DNA of 32,231 nt from Maricaulis sp. (GCA_029251785.1 JAQXCQ010000047.1:1-32231); one strand, 5' to 3'; positions 1 through 8,594 are shown, counted from the stretch's first letter. Made by a program: numbers and translations. The notes: generated from the sequence alone by a model not told the origin.

Positions 1-2
1 CT

Positions 3-167
3 CTGGCCGAACGTCTGCGCGGCGCCGGAATAGTGTTTGTCATAGAGCCCTACGTTCGATTTGCCGGTGAGGCGGGAGAGCAGGGCACATATTTTGTCCG
101 CGACCCGGCAGGCAATGCACTGGAGTTCAAAAGTTTTCGGGATGAAGCGCAAATATTTGCGCATTGA
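3..167 (+). CDS. VOC/glyoxalase-fold protein, C-terminal fragment
   Basis: Only the last 54 codons are in the window; the gene enters from the left edge and ends at TGA 165-167. The readable tail contains [19 protein letters not shown], the typical last beta strand of vicinal-oxygen-chelate (glyoxalase/bleomycin-resistance/dioxygenase) proteins. The Glu in ALEFK is the usual last metal ligand. Substrate cannot be told from this piece. It converges on hslV, whose stop codon begins one base later, with no room for a terminator. Family assignment is solid; function is unknown. Confidence 0.75.
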   Translation: MAERLRGAGIVFVIEPYVRFAGEAGEQGTYFVRDPAGNALEFKSFRDEAQIFAH

Positions 168-737
168 CTAGGCCTTCAGCGTCTCAACCGTCAAATTCTC
201 ATTGGTGTAGACGCAGATACGGGCGGCGATTTCCATGGCTTTGCGAACGATGATTTCCGGGTCTTCCTCATAATCAAAGACAGCGCGGGCCGCGGAAAGG
301 GCATAATTGCCGCCGGAACCGACGGCAACGATGCCATCTTCGGGTTCCAGGACGTCACCCGCGCCTGTGAGCAAGAAAGTTGTGTCCTTGTCGGCGACGA
401 TCAACATCGCCTCCAGGCGGCGCATATAGCGATCGGTGCGCCAGTCCTTGGCCAATTCGACGCAAGCGCGAGCGAGTTGTGAGGGATATTGTTCTAGCTT
501 GGCCTCGAGACGCTCAAACAGGGCGAAGGCGTCAGCGGTTGATCCGGCAAAGCCGGCGACAACGTTGCCGCTGGCCAAACGACGCACCTTTTTGGCGTTA
601 CCCTTCATGATGGTCGGACCGATCGAGACCTGGCCGTCGCCGCCTATGACCAACGTACCGCCCTTACGGACGGCCAATATTGTTGTGCCACGCCAGGCGC
701 TGGCATCGGTCGGGGAGGGGGTGTTTGCTGCGGTCAT
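168..737 (-). CDS. hslV: ATP-dependent protease subunit HslV
   Basis: Proteolytic subunit of the cytoplasmic HslUV (ClpQY) protease, a threonine peptidase that degrades proteins unfolded by the HslU ATPase. The core starts at [12 protein letters not shown]; by homology Thr18 becomes the catalytic N-terminal residue after a 17-residue propeptide ending in Gly17 is removed. GGDGQVS and the later [12 protein letters not shown] are family signatures. The start at 737 is chosen because GGAGA lies about 7 bases upstream on the minus strand; a longer reading to 794 is open but adds an unlikely leader. The protein is 189 aa, close to the usual 175-185 plus propeptide. hslU does not follow directly: the next gene is a convergent VOC gene, so hslU must lie elsewhere. 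Confidence 0.95.
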   Translation of the reverse strand: MTAANTPSPTDASAWRGTTILAVRKGGTLVIGGDGQVSIGPTIMKGNAKKVRRLASGNVVAGFAGSTADAFALFERLEAKLEQYPSQLARACVELAKDWRTDRYMRRLEAMLIVADKDTTFLLTGAGDVLEPEDGIVAVGSGGNYALSAARAVFDYEEDPEIIVRKAMEIAARICVYTNENLTVETLKA

Positions 738-841
738 GGCCTGTCTCCGGACTGTCGATGACAAGCATGTGGCCAAAGCTGGCGCGCGGATCAAGTCCGG
801 CGATCAGCCTTCGGCGATGAGATTTGGCGGAAAATCAAGCT

Positions 842-2932
842 TTAGCCGGCGGCGCGATCGCGGTCTGACCTTTCAGTGTATTCCACAAAATCAGATGCGG
901 ACATGGGGCGACCAAAGTAGAAACCCTGGGCAAGGGTGGCACCCTGGGCCCGCAACAATGTCATCTGTTCCGCGGTCTCAACGCCTTCGGCGACTGTTTT
1001 TAGTTTCAAGGACTCGGCCATCGCCAAAATGGTCTCGACAACGATACGCGCGTGAGGGTCTGTCGTCATATCCCGCACAAAGCTTTGATCGATTTTGAAC
1101 ACATCAAATGGCATGCGTGTCAGATAGGCCAGCGATGAGTGGCCGGTGCCAAAGTCATCAATGGCAAAGCTGACGCCGCGATCACGCAGGGGTTGAACCT
1201 GGCTGATCACGCGCTCTGGGTCTTTCATCGCGATTGACTCAGTTAGTTCCAGTTCAAGAAGGTGTGGTGGCAAGCCGGCGTCTTCGAGTGCATCAAGGAC
1301 AGATGCGGCGAACCCTTCGCGCTCGAATTGCATCGCCGAAACATTGACCGCAACGGGATATTCTTTTCCAAGACTCCGCCATCGTGCGGCCTCCTTACAG
1401 GCTGCGCGAAGGACCCAATCGCCCATTTCAACGATTAGACCGCATTCCTCGGCCGCGGTAATAAATGCGCCAGGGGCCAGCAAACCAGCGGTTGGGTGCT
1501 GCCAGCGAACAAGCGCCTCTGCACCCGCCACTGTGCTATCATCCATGGTGACTTTCGGCTGGTAGTATACGACGAGCTGGTCTTTCAAGACGGCATCTCT
1601 GAGCTCATTTTCCAGGACCAGACGCTCGAAGGCGGAATGGTTCATAGCGGGCTCAAAGAAGTGTGCGGACGAGCCGCCGGCCCGTTTGACATGGGCCATG
1701 GCCAAATCGGCATGGCGCAATAGTGTTTCCGGATCTGCCCCGTCTTGTGGAAAGACAGCGATACCGATGCTTACGCCCAGATGGACCTGGTGACCTGAAA
1801 TTTCAAACGGGAGCTTGATCGCATCAACCAATTTCTTGGCAACACGTGCAGCATCAGATTCACCGTCAATTTTTGGCAGGAGAACGGTAAACTCATCACC
1901 GCCCAATCTCGCCACAAGAGACGGGTCCGTGACCCGATCATTGGCCAGGTCGCAACCCCGAGCAACCTCACTCAACCGACGGGCAACCATTTCCAGAAGA
2001 CGGTCACCTTCGCCTATCCCGAGCGAGTCATTGACGCGCTTGAAGCGGTCAAGGTCAAGGAAGAGCACCGCGCCTTCGCCGTTTTCGTCAAGCGCCTGCC
2101 GGGTGACGCGTTCGGCTTCTTTGCGAAAGCGCTCGCGATTGGGTAATTCAGTCACCAAATCGACGTAGGCGAGGCGATGGATACGTTTCAAATTTCCATC
2201 AAGACGGGCAAACATGCGATTGAACGCATTCGCCAGTACTTCAAGCTCATCACCGGATTTTATATTGATCCGCATGTCCAGGTTCTTAGAGGAGGCCAAG
2301 CGAGCGGCAGACGTCAATTCCCGGACCGGCTGAAGTGCACGGCGGACGATCAAAGCAGCGAGTGGCAAGAAGACACCCAAGGCGAACAGGGCGATCAGCG
2401 CCTGGCGCTTGATCATCGAGCTCAGGGTTTGAGTCAGTTGAACGAGGTTCTGGCGGGCATAAATCACGCCAACCAAACGGCGGTTCTGTGTATAAACCGG
2501 TACCGCAATTTCGACGGTTGTTCCGTCGACAGAATGACGCAAATCGCCGGCGCCCAAGGCCATAATCGCTAGGGCATCGGTGGTGCGGTCGAGGGTCGTA
2601 CGGGCGTCGTGATAAGCCTCACCGAGCACTTCGCGGCGATTATTGAGCACGTATAATTCGCCGTGCTCCATTGTCGAGACCAGCTCGTCAAGATAACCAT
2701 CGACGAATTCGACATCACTCGTAGCGATATTGCTCGACAGTCGCGTTGCCACCGCTTCAAGCGTGGCAACAGAACGGTCGACCAGCAAATTGCGGGTTTC
2801 GCGCTGCACTGAAAATCCTTCCAGTGTCATCAGCATGATCGTCGTCGCAAAAATGAGTGCACCGGTGAGAAGTGTAAACTTCATCACAAGTGAACGCATA
2901 ATGCGCGCCGCCGCGTTGCGGATGGGTGCCAT
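842..2932 (-). CDS. Membrane GGDEF-EAL c-di-GMP cyclase/phosphodiesterase with HAMP
   Basis: Inner-membrane enzyme for making and/or degrading the second messenger cyclic di-GMP. Order of parts (696 aa): short cytoplasmic N-terminus, TM1 at about 18-40, periplasmic sensor region of about 135 residues, TM2 at about 175-198, HAMP, GGDEF domain with intact ARLGGDEFTVLL, then EAL domain. EAL catalytic elements are all visible: EALVRW, AVNVS, ELTES, AIDDFGTGHSS, KIDQSFV, AEGVE and QGFYFGRP, so phosphodiesterase activity is expected. The cyclase site is also intact. The product-inhibition RxxD is displaced by an insertion before GGDEF. The start at 2932 follows AGGGGA; in-frame ATG 2974 and GTG 3007 are possible but lack a good ribosome site. 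The activity balance and the signal are unknown. Confidence 0.93.
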   Translation of the reverse strand: MAPIRNAAARIMRSLVMKFTLLTGALIFATTIMLMTLEGFSVQRETRNLLVDRSVATLEAVATRLSSNIATSDVEFVDGYLDELVSTMEHGELYVLNNRREVLGEAYHDARTTLDRTTDALAIMALGAGDLRHSVDGTTVEIAVPVYTQNRRLVGVIYARQNLVQLTQTLSSMIKRQALIALFALGVFLPLAALIVRRALQPVRELTSAARLASSKNLDMRINIKSGDELEVLANAFNRMFARLDGNLKRIHRLAYVDLVTELPNRERFRKEAERVTRQALDENGEGAVLFLDLDRFKRVNDSLGIGEGDRLLEMVARRLSEVARGCDLANDRVTDPSLVARLGGDEFTVLLPKIDGESDAARVAKKLVDAIKLPFEISGHQVHLGVSIGIAVFPQDGADPETLLRHADLAMAHVKRAGGSSAHFFEPAMNHSAFERLVLENELRDAVLKDQLVVYYQPKVTMDDSTVAGAEALVRWQHPTAGLLAPGAFITAAEECGLIVEMGDWVLRAACKEAARWRSLGKEYPVAVNVSAMQFEREGFAASVLDALEDAGLPPHLLELELTESIAMKDPERVISQVQPLRDRGVSFAIDDFGTGHSSLAYLTRMPFDVFKIDQSFVRDMTTDPHARIVVETILAMAESLKLKTVAEGVETAEQMTLLRAQGATLAQGFYFGRPMSASDFVEYTERSDRDRAAG

Positions 2933-3107
2933 GTCTTCCCCTGAGTACGGGTCCTTTTTTGGGACCTCGTTCATTCCACCAAATTGCCGGTAATGATCAT
3001 TGATCACCGGTTCTCAGCGTGCAGAGTGACATCAAGCACTTGAAGTGTGGTTAAAGAGAGAGATGTTGTTTGTTAACTTGTTGGGACAAACAGCGAAATT
3101 TTCCTAC

Positions 3108-4112
3108 CTACAAGGCAATTCCGGCATCTGAAATATGTGCATTCAGTTCGGATTCAGGGCGTGCGCCATAGTGGGAAATAACTTCTGCCGCGGAAATCGC
3201 GCCCATTTTGCCGGCATTTTCCAGTGATTGCTCCCGGGCGATCCCGAGCAGGAAACCGGCAGCGAAAAGATCTCCGGCGCCGGTGGTGTCGACAAGTGTG
3301 TCGACGGGCTCAGCGGGAATACTGACGGTGTTTCCATCGCGGACCATGACGGCGCCGTCGGCACCACGAGTCACAGCGACAACTTCTACATGTTTGGCCG
3401 CCATCTGGACAGCGGCATCAAAATCTTCGGTTTGGTAGAGCGCCTTTATTTCCGCGTCATTGGCCAGAAGAATATCGATATGGTTGGCGATCAAATCCTT
3501 GAACGCGTCGCGATGACGCTCAACGCAGAACAGGTCTGAAAGCGTGAGAGCCGTCTTGCGGCCTGCGGATGCAGCCAATTCGGCGGCGCGGACAAAGCTG
3601 GTCTTCGCCTCATCGCGGTCAAACAGGTATCCTTCTAGATAGACGATACGAGATGCAGCGATCGCATCTGCGCCCGCTTCAACGTCGGCTGCGGTCACCA
3701 GACCGGCTGCTCCAAGGAAAGTCGACATGGACCGGGCGGCGTCCGGGGTCACATTGATCAGGCAACGGGCGGTGGCGGGCCCACCTTTAAGGGGGGGCGT
3801 ATTGAAATCAACGCCGATCGCTCGGATGTCGTGGGTAAAAATTTCACCGAGCTGATCATCTGCGACTTTGCCGACATACGCGGCACTGCCGCCCAAAGAT
3901 GCAACGCCTGCCACAGTGTTTGCGGCGGAACCACCCGATGCTTCCTTGCCGGCAGCCATTGCGGCATACAACGACGTGGCGCGATCTTCGTCGATCAAAT
4001 TCATGGCATTTTTGGGAATGTTCAATTCTTCAAGAAAAGCGTCCGTCGCAGGAGCAAGGACATCGACGATAGCGTTACCAACGGCGATGACATCGTATTT
4101 GATTGAAGACAT
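3108..4112 (-). CDS. PfkB-family kinase, adenosine kinase type
   Basis: Cytoplasmic ribokinase-fold sugar/nucleoside kinase. It matches the alphaproteobacterial adenosine kinase type (purine salvage, adenosine plus ATP to AMP). N-terminal VGNAIVDVLA and SGGSAANTVAG are substrate-binding signatures, and DTTGAGDLFAAGF near residue 275 carries the anion hole and catalytic Asp. LSDLFCVERHRDAF is typical of the adenosine-kinase-like branch. The start at 4112 gives 334 aa and has GGGGAAA about 5 bases upstream; an earlier in-frame start at 4184 would add an implausible Arg-rich leader. It is divergent from the ATP-grasp gene across a 110-base gap. Substrate is inferred from family resemblance; another nucleoside or sugar is possible. 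Confidence 0.88.
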   Translation of the reverse strand: MSSIKYDVIAVGNAIVDVLAPATDAFLEELNIPKNAMNLIDEDRATSLYAAMAAGKEASGGSAANTVAGVASLGGSAAYVGKVADDQLGEIFTHDIRAIGVDFNTPPLKGGPATARCLINVTPDAARSMSTFLGAAGLVTAADVEAGADAIAASRIVYLEGYLFDRDEAKTSFVRAAELAASAGRKTALTLSDLFCVERHRDAFKDLIANHIDILLANDAEIKALYQTEDFDAAVQMAAKHVEVVAVTRGADGAVMVRDGNTVSIPAEPVDTLVDTTGAGDLFAAGFLLGIAREQSLENAGKMGAISAAEVISHYGARPESELNAHISDAGIAL

Positions 4113-4222
4113 GGCGTTTCCCCGGTTTTTCGGTGTGGTTCGTAGATGACGCGAAGGGTTAACTGCAGCACACGCCTTCGGCAAGGCTTGCGGGCATCCC
4201 CAGTCTCGCTTAACTGCGGGAT

Positions 4223-5107
4223 ATGAAACAGATCGCTTTCCTTACATCATCCAATGTCGTGAATCCCGACCCCGCGCATCATGAAGCCCATCGAGAATTT
4301 AGAGTTGAACTCAACGTGCTGCAGCAGGCTTGCCTGACTGTTGGTTTCAACATGATTCCGTGTATTTGGGACGCGCCGGATTTTGACCCGGCAGCCTTCG
4401 ATGTTGTGATGGTTGGAACGTGCTGGGACTATATGGAAAAAACTGATGCGTTCTTGCAAATGTTGGATCGATGCGACCGTGAGAGCCGACTTCTGAACCC
4501 GGTCAAGACTTTGCGTTGGAATTCTCGCAAAACCTATATGCAAGATTTGGCGGCGAAATCTGCTCCGATCATTCCTACTGTTTGGGCCGAGCAAGCCGAT
4601 GAGGCGACGATAGAGGGTGCTTTTGATACCCTGAGAGCGGACGATATCGTCGTGAAGCCGATTGTCGGGGGTGGCGCCTGGCGTCAAGCGAGGATCCGGC
4701 GTGGTGAGACCATGCCACACACAAACTTGCTGCCACCTGATGACTGTATGATCCAGCCCTTCCTGCCGTCCGTGTCGGACGAGGGTGAATACACATTCCT
4801 GTTTTTTGACCGGAAGTTCTCGCACTGCGCCTTGAAGCGCCCGGCAGCGGGAGATTATCGCGTTCAGTCAGAATATGGCGGCAGCGAAGTGGCACACATT
4901 CCTTCCAGGCAAGAGCTCGCGCTCGCCTCTTCTGTTGTTGAGTGTATCGAGGGAGACTTGCTCTATGCGCGCGTCGATATGTTGCGCGGGCTGGATGGGC
5001 AACTTGCCTTGATCGAGATTGAATTGATCGAACCCTATCTATACCCAGAGCAGGGACCGGATATGGGTGCCAGCTTTGCAGCGGCGCTCAAACGGCTCAC
5101 CCCCTAA
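4223..5107 (+). CDS. ATP-grasp ligase, RimK/DcsG-like, substrate unknown
   Basis: A 294-aa ATP-grasp protein, the fold that joins a carboxylate to an amine or thiol through an acyl phosphate. Visible landmarks are an N-terminal preATP-grasp region with GTCWDYMEKTDAFLQML, the linker LLNPVKTLRWNSRKTYMQDL, the ATP-binding stretch DDIVVKPIVGGGAW, IQPFLPSVSDEGEYTFLFFD, and the metal-binding IEIELIEPYLYP near the end. The WNSRKTYM segment and overall spacing resemble the family that includes the cycloserine ligase DcsG, but no biosynthetic partner genes are nearby, so the product cannot be named. Its stop overlaps the convergent nth stop by 4 bases. The upstream region has only a weak GCGGGA ribosome site. 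Confidence 0.85.
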   Translation: MKQIAFLTSSNVVNPDPAHHEAHREFRVELNVLQQACLTVGFNMIPCIWDAPDFDPAAFDVVMVGTCWDYMEKTDAFLQMLDRCDRESRLLNPVKTLRWNSRKTYMQDLAAKSAPIIPTVWAEQADEATIEGAFDTLRADDIVVKPIVGGGAWRQARIRRGETMPHTNLLPPDDCMIQPFLPSVSDEGEYTFLFFDRKFSHCALKRPAAGDYRVQSEYGGSEVAHIPSRQELALASSVVECIEGDLLYARVDMLRGLDGQLALIEIELIEPYLYPEQGPDMGASFAAALKRLTP

Positions 5108-5796
5108 CTGTTCGGTGCTGGTGTCTTGTCCTTGAAGCCACACAAATCCTCGATAGGGCAGCGCCAGCATTCTGGCTTTCTGGCCTTGCACAAATACCGA
5201 CCGTGCAGGATCAGCCAGTGATGGGCACCCTTGAGAAACGCCTCGGGTGTGATTTTCATCAAGCGGGCCTCAACCTCGTCCGGAGTTTTTCCCGGGGCGA
5301 GTTTTGTGCGATTCCCAACACGGAAAATGTGGGTGTCAACGGCGATGGTCGGGTGCCCGAAGGCCTCATTGAGAACCACATTGGCGGTCTTGCGCCCGAC
5401 GCCGGGTAATTCTTCCAGAGCCTCGCGGTTGTCGGGCACGTCACCACCGTGCTTGTCGACGAGCAGCCTGGACATGGCGATGACGTTTTTGGCTTTGTTG
5501 CGGAACAGGCCGATTGTCTTGATCCGGTCTCGCACGTGATCTTCACCGAGATCGAGCATTTTCTGTGGCGTATCGGCTTCTTCAAACAGCAATTTTGTCG
5601 CTTTGTTGACGCCGACATCGGTGGCCTGTGCGGAGAGCGCCACAGCGACGACCAGAGTGAAGGGATTCACATAGTCCAGCTCTGTCTTTGGATCCGGGCG
5701 ATCCTGAACGAGTCGAGCATAAAGGTCGTGAGCCTGTTCGCGATTCAGACCGCGGGGCGCGCGTTTTCTTTTGCGAGGTTTTGCTTTTGCTGTCAT
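5104..5796 (-). CDS. nth: Endonuclease III (DNA glycosylase/AP lyase)
   Basis: Base-excision repair enzyme that removes oxidised pyrimidines and cleaves at abasic sites. The helix-hairpin-helix LPGVGRKTANVVL contains the catalytic Lys, VDTHIFRVGNR holds the catalytic Asp, and the C-terminus carries the iron-sulfur ligands as CKARKPECWRCPIEDLC (C-x6-C-x2-C-x5-C). The N-terminus is Lys/Arg rich (AKAKPRKRKRAPRG), a common DNA-binding extension. Start at ATG 5796 (230 aa); TTG 5808 is the alternative, and neither has a strong ribosome site. It is divergent from the ada-like gene across about 125 bases, placing two DNA-repair genes back to back. Confidence 0.95.
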   Translation of the reverse strand: MTAKAKPRKRKRAPRGLNREQAHDLYARLVQDRPDPKTELDYVNPFTLVVAVALSAQATDVGVNKATKLLFEEADTPQKMLDLGEDHVRDRIKTIGLFRNKAKNVIAMSRLLVDKHGGDVPDNREALEELPGVGRKTANVVLNEAFGHPTIAVDTHIFRVGNRTKLAPGKTPDEVEARLMKITPEAFLKGAHHWLILHGRYLCKARKPECWRCPIEDLCGFKDKTPAPNS

Positions 5797-5921
5797 GCGA
5801 GGAATCAAGCAGACCTGATGGTCAGTGTCATCCCGTTTATTCTGGATACGCTGTGGTGTGATGATTTAAATGATCGCAAGAAGCGGGTGGCGATGATCGC
5901 GCACTGCCGTATTGTGGGGCC

Positions 5922-6770
5922 ATGACAACACAAACTTATGACATTGGAGATGCCAGCCGCGATTACCCGCGGATCGCATCAGCCCTCGCCTTTCTCGGCG
6001 ATAACTGGCGTGACCATCCGGACCTAGATGCGGCGGCAAAGTCGGCGGGACTTTCTGCTCACCATTTCCAACGTGTGTTTACGCGTTGGGTGGGGGTCAG
6101 CCCGAAAAAATATGTTGGTGCGCTTGCGCATAACGCTGCCCGCGAAGCAATTGAGAGCGGGGCGAGCGTACTCGATGCCAGTTTCGAAGCTGGACTTTCT
6201 GGCCCGGGCAGGCTGCATGATTTGTTTATCGCTCATGAGGCTGTGACACCGGGAGATGCCAGTCGGCGCGGGACAGGGCTTGCCTTTAAGTGGGGAGTCG
6301 CACCGACCCCGTTTGGGGATGGCATTTTTCTCGTCGCGCCGCGCGGCTTGTCGGCGCTTGCCTTTGCAGATCCTGACATCGAACAGGGTTTTACTGATTT
6401 GCGCGACAGATATCCGGCAGCGGACTATGAGCGAGATGATGCATTGGCCGCTGATTGGGCGCGGCGAGTGTTTACGCCTGACCGTGGAGATTCTCTGCCA
6501 TTAGCCCTGTATGGTACGAACTGGCAAAGGCAGGTGTGGCGCGCGCTTTTGGCGATCCCGGCAGGAGACACAACCAGTTACAAGTCAATCGCCGAACATG
6601 TCAGTTCTGCGAAGGCCTGTCGGGCGGTTGGGACGGCGGTCGGCGCCAACCCGATTTCCTGGTTGATCCCGTGTCATCGCGTGTTGGCTGGAAATGGAAA
6701 GCTCACGGGCTATCATTGGGGTGTCAATCGCAAGCGGGCAATGCTCGCTTATGAGGCTGCAAACCGGTAA
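5922..6770 (+). CDS. AraC-type HTH/methylated-DNA-protein cysteine methyltransferase
   Basis: Repairs O6-alkylguanine by transferring the alkyl group to its own cysteine (suicide enzyme). Residues about 15-105 form an AraC-type helix-turn-helix (SAGLSAHHFQRVFTRWVGVSPKKYV). Residues about 115-280 form the methyltransferase domain with the active-site sequence NPISWLIPCHRVLAG, the acceptor being Cys251. At 282 aa it lacks the N-terminal four-cysteine phosphotriester domain of E. coli Ada, so it cannot sense methylphosphotriesters the Ada way. It is an Ada-like fusion found widely in Proteobacteria. Start ATG 5922 is preceded by GTGGGG. The downstream membrane gene begins 8 bases after the stop and may be cotranscribed. 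Confidence 0.93.
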   Translation: MTTQTYDIGDASRDYPRIASALAFLGDNWRDHPDLDAAAKSAGLSAHHFQRVFTRWVGVSPKKYVGALAHNAAREAIESGASVLDASFEAGLSGPGRLHDLFIAHEAVTPGDASRRGTGLAFKWGVAPTPFGDGIFLVAPRGLSALAFADPDIEQGFTDLRDRYPAADYERDDALAADWARRVFTPDRGDSLPLALYGTNWQRQVWRALLAIPAGDTTSYKSIAEHVSSAKACRAVGTAVGANPISWLIPCHRVLAGNGKLTGYHWGVNRKRAMLAYEAANR

Positions 6771-6778
6771 ACAGGGGT

Positions 6779-7360
6779 ATGTTTACGCTCTTCGGACCAA
6801 TTGTCGTCATTTGTGCTGTTCTCAGCGCCATTCTTTTGCTGCGGTGGTATTTTGGTCGACGCCCTTTACCCGATGAAGCTGTCGCGGAATTTGCTGAGCG
6901 CAGCGTTGAGCGTGCGAAGTCGGTTGCCGGTGTTGATGAAGCAACATTCGTCAAACTGTTTGTCGCCGGACACGAACCGCGCTGGGCGCTTTATATGGCG
7001 CTGGCCTTCGGATTGATTGTCTTGTTGACACCAGGCTTCGCAGTGGTTTGGGCCACAATATGGGTCTCGGTTATCCAGCAGTTGGATACGGGACCTTGGT
7101 ATGAAATCGGATATTATCCGTGGATGTTCTTCATGTTTTTCGGGTTTTGCGGCTTTTGGGCCTTGTGTGGAGCGGTTGTGGCCCGACTTTTCCACGCGCG
7201 ATCGCCAGAGCCATACCTCGCTGCTCTGGCGCGCGCACGCGGGGAACCCCTTGAAGATCGGATCATTAAGCCCAGTCGTCCGAAATGGGCCCGTAAAGCG
7301 CGTCCGAGCTGGGCGCCAAAATTGCCTCAAGAAAAGAAAGACGGCGACGCCGAACTTTGA
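6779..7360 (+). CDS. Small multi-pass membrane protein, unknown
   Basis: I do not recognise this 193-aa protein. It shows three hydrophobic spans: residues about 4-22 (IVVICAVLSAILLL), about 76-101 (YMALAFGLIVLLTPGFAVVW) and about 115-137, which is rich in Phe and Trp (WMFFMFFGFCGFWALCGAVV). The tail is cytoplasmic-looking and basic, with KPSRPKWARKARPSWAPK. AGGGG lies just upstream of ATG 6779. It sits 8 bases after the Ada-like gene and 25 bases before gloA on the same strand, so an operon is likely. No function is offered. Confidence 0.75.
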   Translation: MFTLFGPIVVICAVLSAILLLRWYFGRRPLPDEAVAEFAERSVERAKSVAGVDEATFVKLFVAGHEPRWALYMALAFGLIVLLTPGFAVVWATIWVSVIQQLDTGPWYEIGYYPWMFFMFFGFCGFWALCGAVVARLFHARSPEPYLAALARARGEPLEDRIIKPSRPKWARKARPSWAPKLPQEKKDGDAEL

Positions 7361-7385
7361 CGTCGCGATGGAGGATTGGATCTAG

Positions 7386-7844
7386 ATGGAATTCTTACAT
7401 ACGATGGTTCGGGTCAGTGACCCGGACGCCAGTCTCAAATTTTATTGTGATGGTTTGGGTCTCCGGGAAATCAATCGATATGACAGCGAGAACGGGCGTT
7501 TTACGCTGATCTTCCTGGCGACACCTGCTGACATTGAGCGAGCAGGATATACGACTGGCCCAATCCCGGAAGGCTTGCCCTGTTTAGAGCTTACGCATAA
7601 CTGGGACCCGGAAACGTATTCAGGTGGGCGCAATTTTGGACATGTCGCCTATCGTGTTGAAGATATTTACGCGGTTTGCGCGCACCTGGCCGAAATGGGC
7701 ATTGTGATCAATCGACCACCACGGGATGGCCACATGGCTTTTGTACGCTCTCCAGACGGGATTTCTGTTGAATTGCTTCAGAAAGGCCCTTCACTGGAGG
7801 CCGCTGAACCTTGGTGTTCGATGGAGAATACGGGCGAGTGGTAG
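7386..7844 (+). CDS. gloA: Lactoylglutathione lyase (glyoxalase I)
   Basis: Isomerises the methylglyoxal-glutathione hemithioacetal to S-lactoylglutathione in the cytoplasm. All four expected metal ligands can be placed: His5 (FLHTMVRV), Glu68 (CLELTHNW), His86 (GRNFGHVAY) and Glu129 (ISVELLQ). FYCDGLGLRE and the HNWDPETYSGG loop are typical of glyoxalase I. At 152 aa it is slightly longer than E. coli GloA (135). The start at ATG 7386 has GGAGG 11 bases upstream, a strong site with rather long spacing. It converges on the WYL regulator with a 12-base gap. The glutathione synthetase gene needed for the cofactor is also in this window, at 27863-28810. Confidence 0.92.
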   Translation: MEFLHTMVRVSDPDASLKFYCDGLGLREINRYDSENGRFTLIFLATPADIERAGYTTGPIPEGLPCLELTHNWDPETYSGGRNFGHVAYRVEDIYAVCAHLAEMGIVINRPPRDGHMAFVRSPDGISVELLQKGPSLEAAEPWCSMENTGEW

Positions 7845-7856
7845 CGAGACCGGGCG

Positions 7857-8570
7857 TCAGATCGCCAAGCGTTTTTGGTCTTCATCGGCTTCGAGGACTT
7901 GTCCGGACCTGAAGTCCTCAAACCGTTTACCGACTTCATCATCAAAGCTTTCAGCGAGTACTGTCAGGCGAACGATTCTGTCTGTGCGGAAGTGCCGGAA
8001 GTCTGACCGCAGCTCACACCAGGCAGTGAGCAACCAGACGCGCCCGAAGCAGGTCAGGGCGAGAGGGCGGATGATGCGCTGACTATCCTCCTCCGCGAGA
8101 GATTTGTAGCGCACACGCAGTTTTCTTTTGTTGGTTATCGCATTTCTGACTGGACCGAAAGCCTCGGGCCGTACCGTATCATCAAGCAATTCTGCAAAGA
8201 GAGGGGCCGATTTGAGGCGCCGGCGATGTGTGTCCGGGAGGGCCTGTTCAATCTTGGACAGGGCTTCGCTTGCCGCCATTGATAGGTCTTTGTCGCCAGT
8301 CGCCTGGACAAACCGAACTCCCAGCGCAATGGCGTCGAGCTGCTCATAACTAAATGTCAGCGGCGGAAGGTCGAAACCTGGACGCAGGACATAGCCTACA
8401 CCGGCCTCGCCGTCGATTGGTGCGCCTGACCCAATGAGATGTGCCACATCTCGATAGATGGTGCGTTCAGAGACTTCGAATTTTGACCCGAGTTCGTGCG
8501 CCGTCACGGCGCCAGGTGCAGCCTCGCGAAGGGCTTGTACAATACGGAACAATCTTTCTGCACGTCTCAC
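7857..8570 (-). CDS. YafY-type HTH/WYL transcriptional regulator
   Basis: DeoR-like winged-helix regulator with a WYL ligand-sensing domain. The N-terminus MRRAERLFRIVQAL and the HTH (TAHELGSKFEVSERTIYRDV) match YafY-type proteins, which begin exactly this way. The WYL region holds RPLALTCFGRVWLLTAWCELR and FRHFRTDRI. GTG 8570 is chosen because AGGAGA precedes it by 6-7 bases and it gives the family N-terminus; the open frame to 8633 would add residues of no family resemblance. The ribosome site sits inside one copy of an 18-base direct repeat whose second copy lies 108 bases upstream. Targets and ligand are unknown; divergent or self regulation is an inference. Confidence 0.9.
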   Translation of the reverse strand: MRRAERLFRIVQALREAAPGAVTAHELGSKFEVSERTIYRDVAHLIGSGAPIDGEAGVGYVLRPGFDLPPLTFSYEQLDAIALGVRFVQATGDKDLSMAASEALSKIEQALPDTHRRRLKSAPLFAELLDDTVRPEAFGPVRNAITNKRKLRVRYKSLAEEDSQRIIRPLALTCFGRVWLLTAWCELRSDFRHFRTDRIVRLTVLAESFDDEVGKRFEDFRSGQVLEADEDQKRLAI

Positions 8571-8576
8571 CGATTG

Positions 8577-8594
8577 TCTCCTGACGCCAAAATT
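8577..8594. repeat. 18-base direct repeat, copy 1 (overlaps regulator ribosome site)
   Basis: TCTCCTGACGCCAAAATT occurs here and again, identical, at 8685-8702. This copy covers the ribosome-binding site of the YafY-type regulator (read on the minus strand, its end is AGGAGA). The offset between copies is 108 bases. It could be an autoregulatory operator or the scar of a short tandem duplication. Confidence 0.7.

Noticed and set aside
3045..3080. CtrA-type site near GTTAAC upstream of the GGDEF-EAL gene
   Set aside because: The two TTAA motifs are 19 bases apart instead of seven, so the full consensus is not met.
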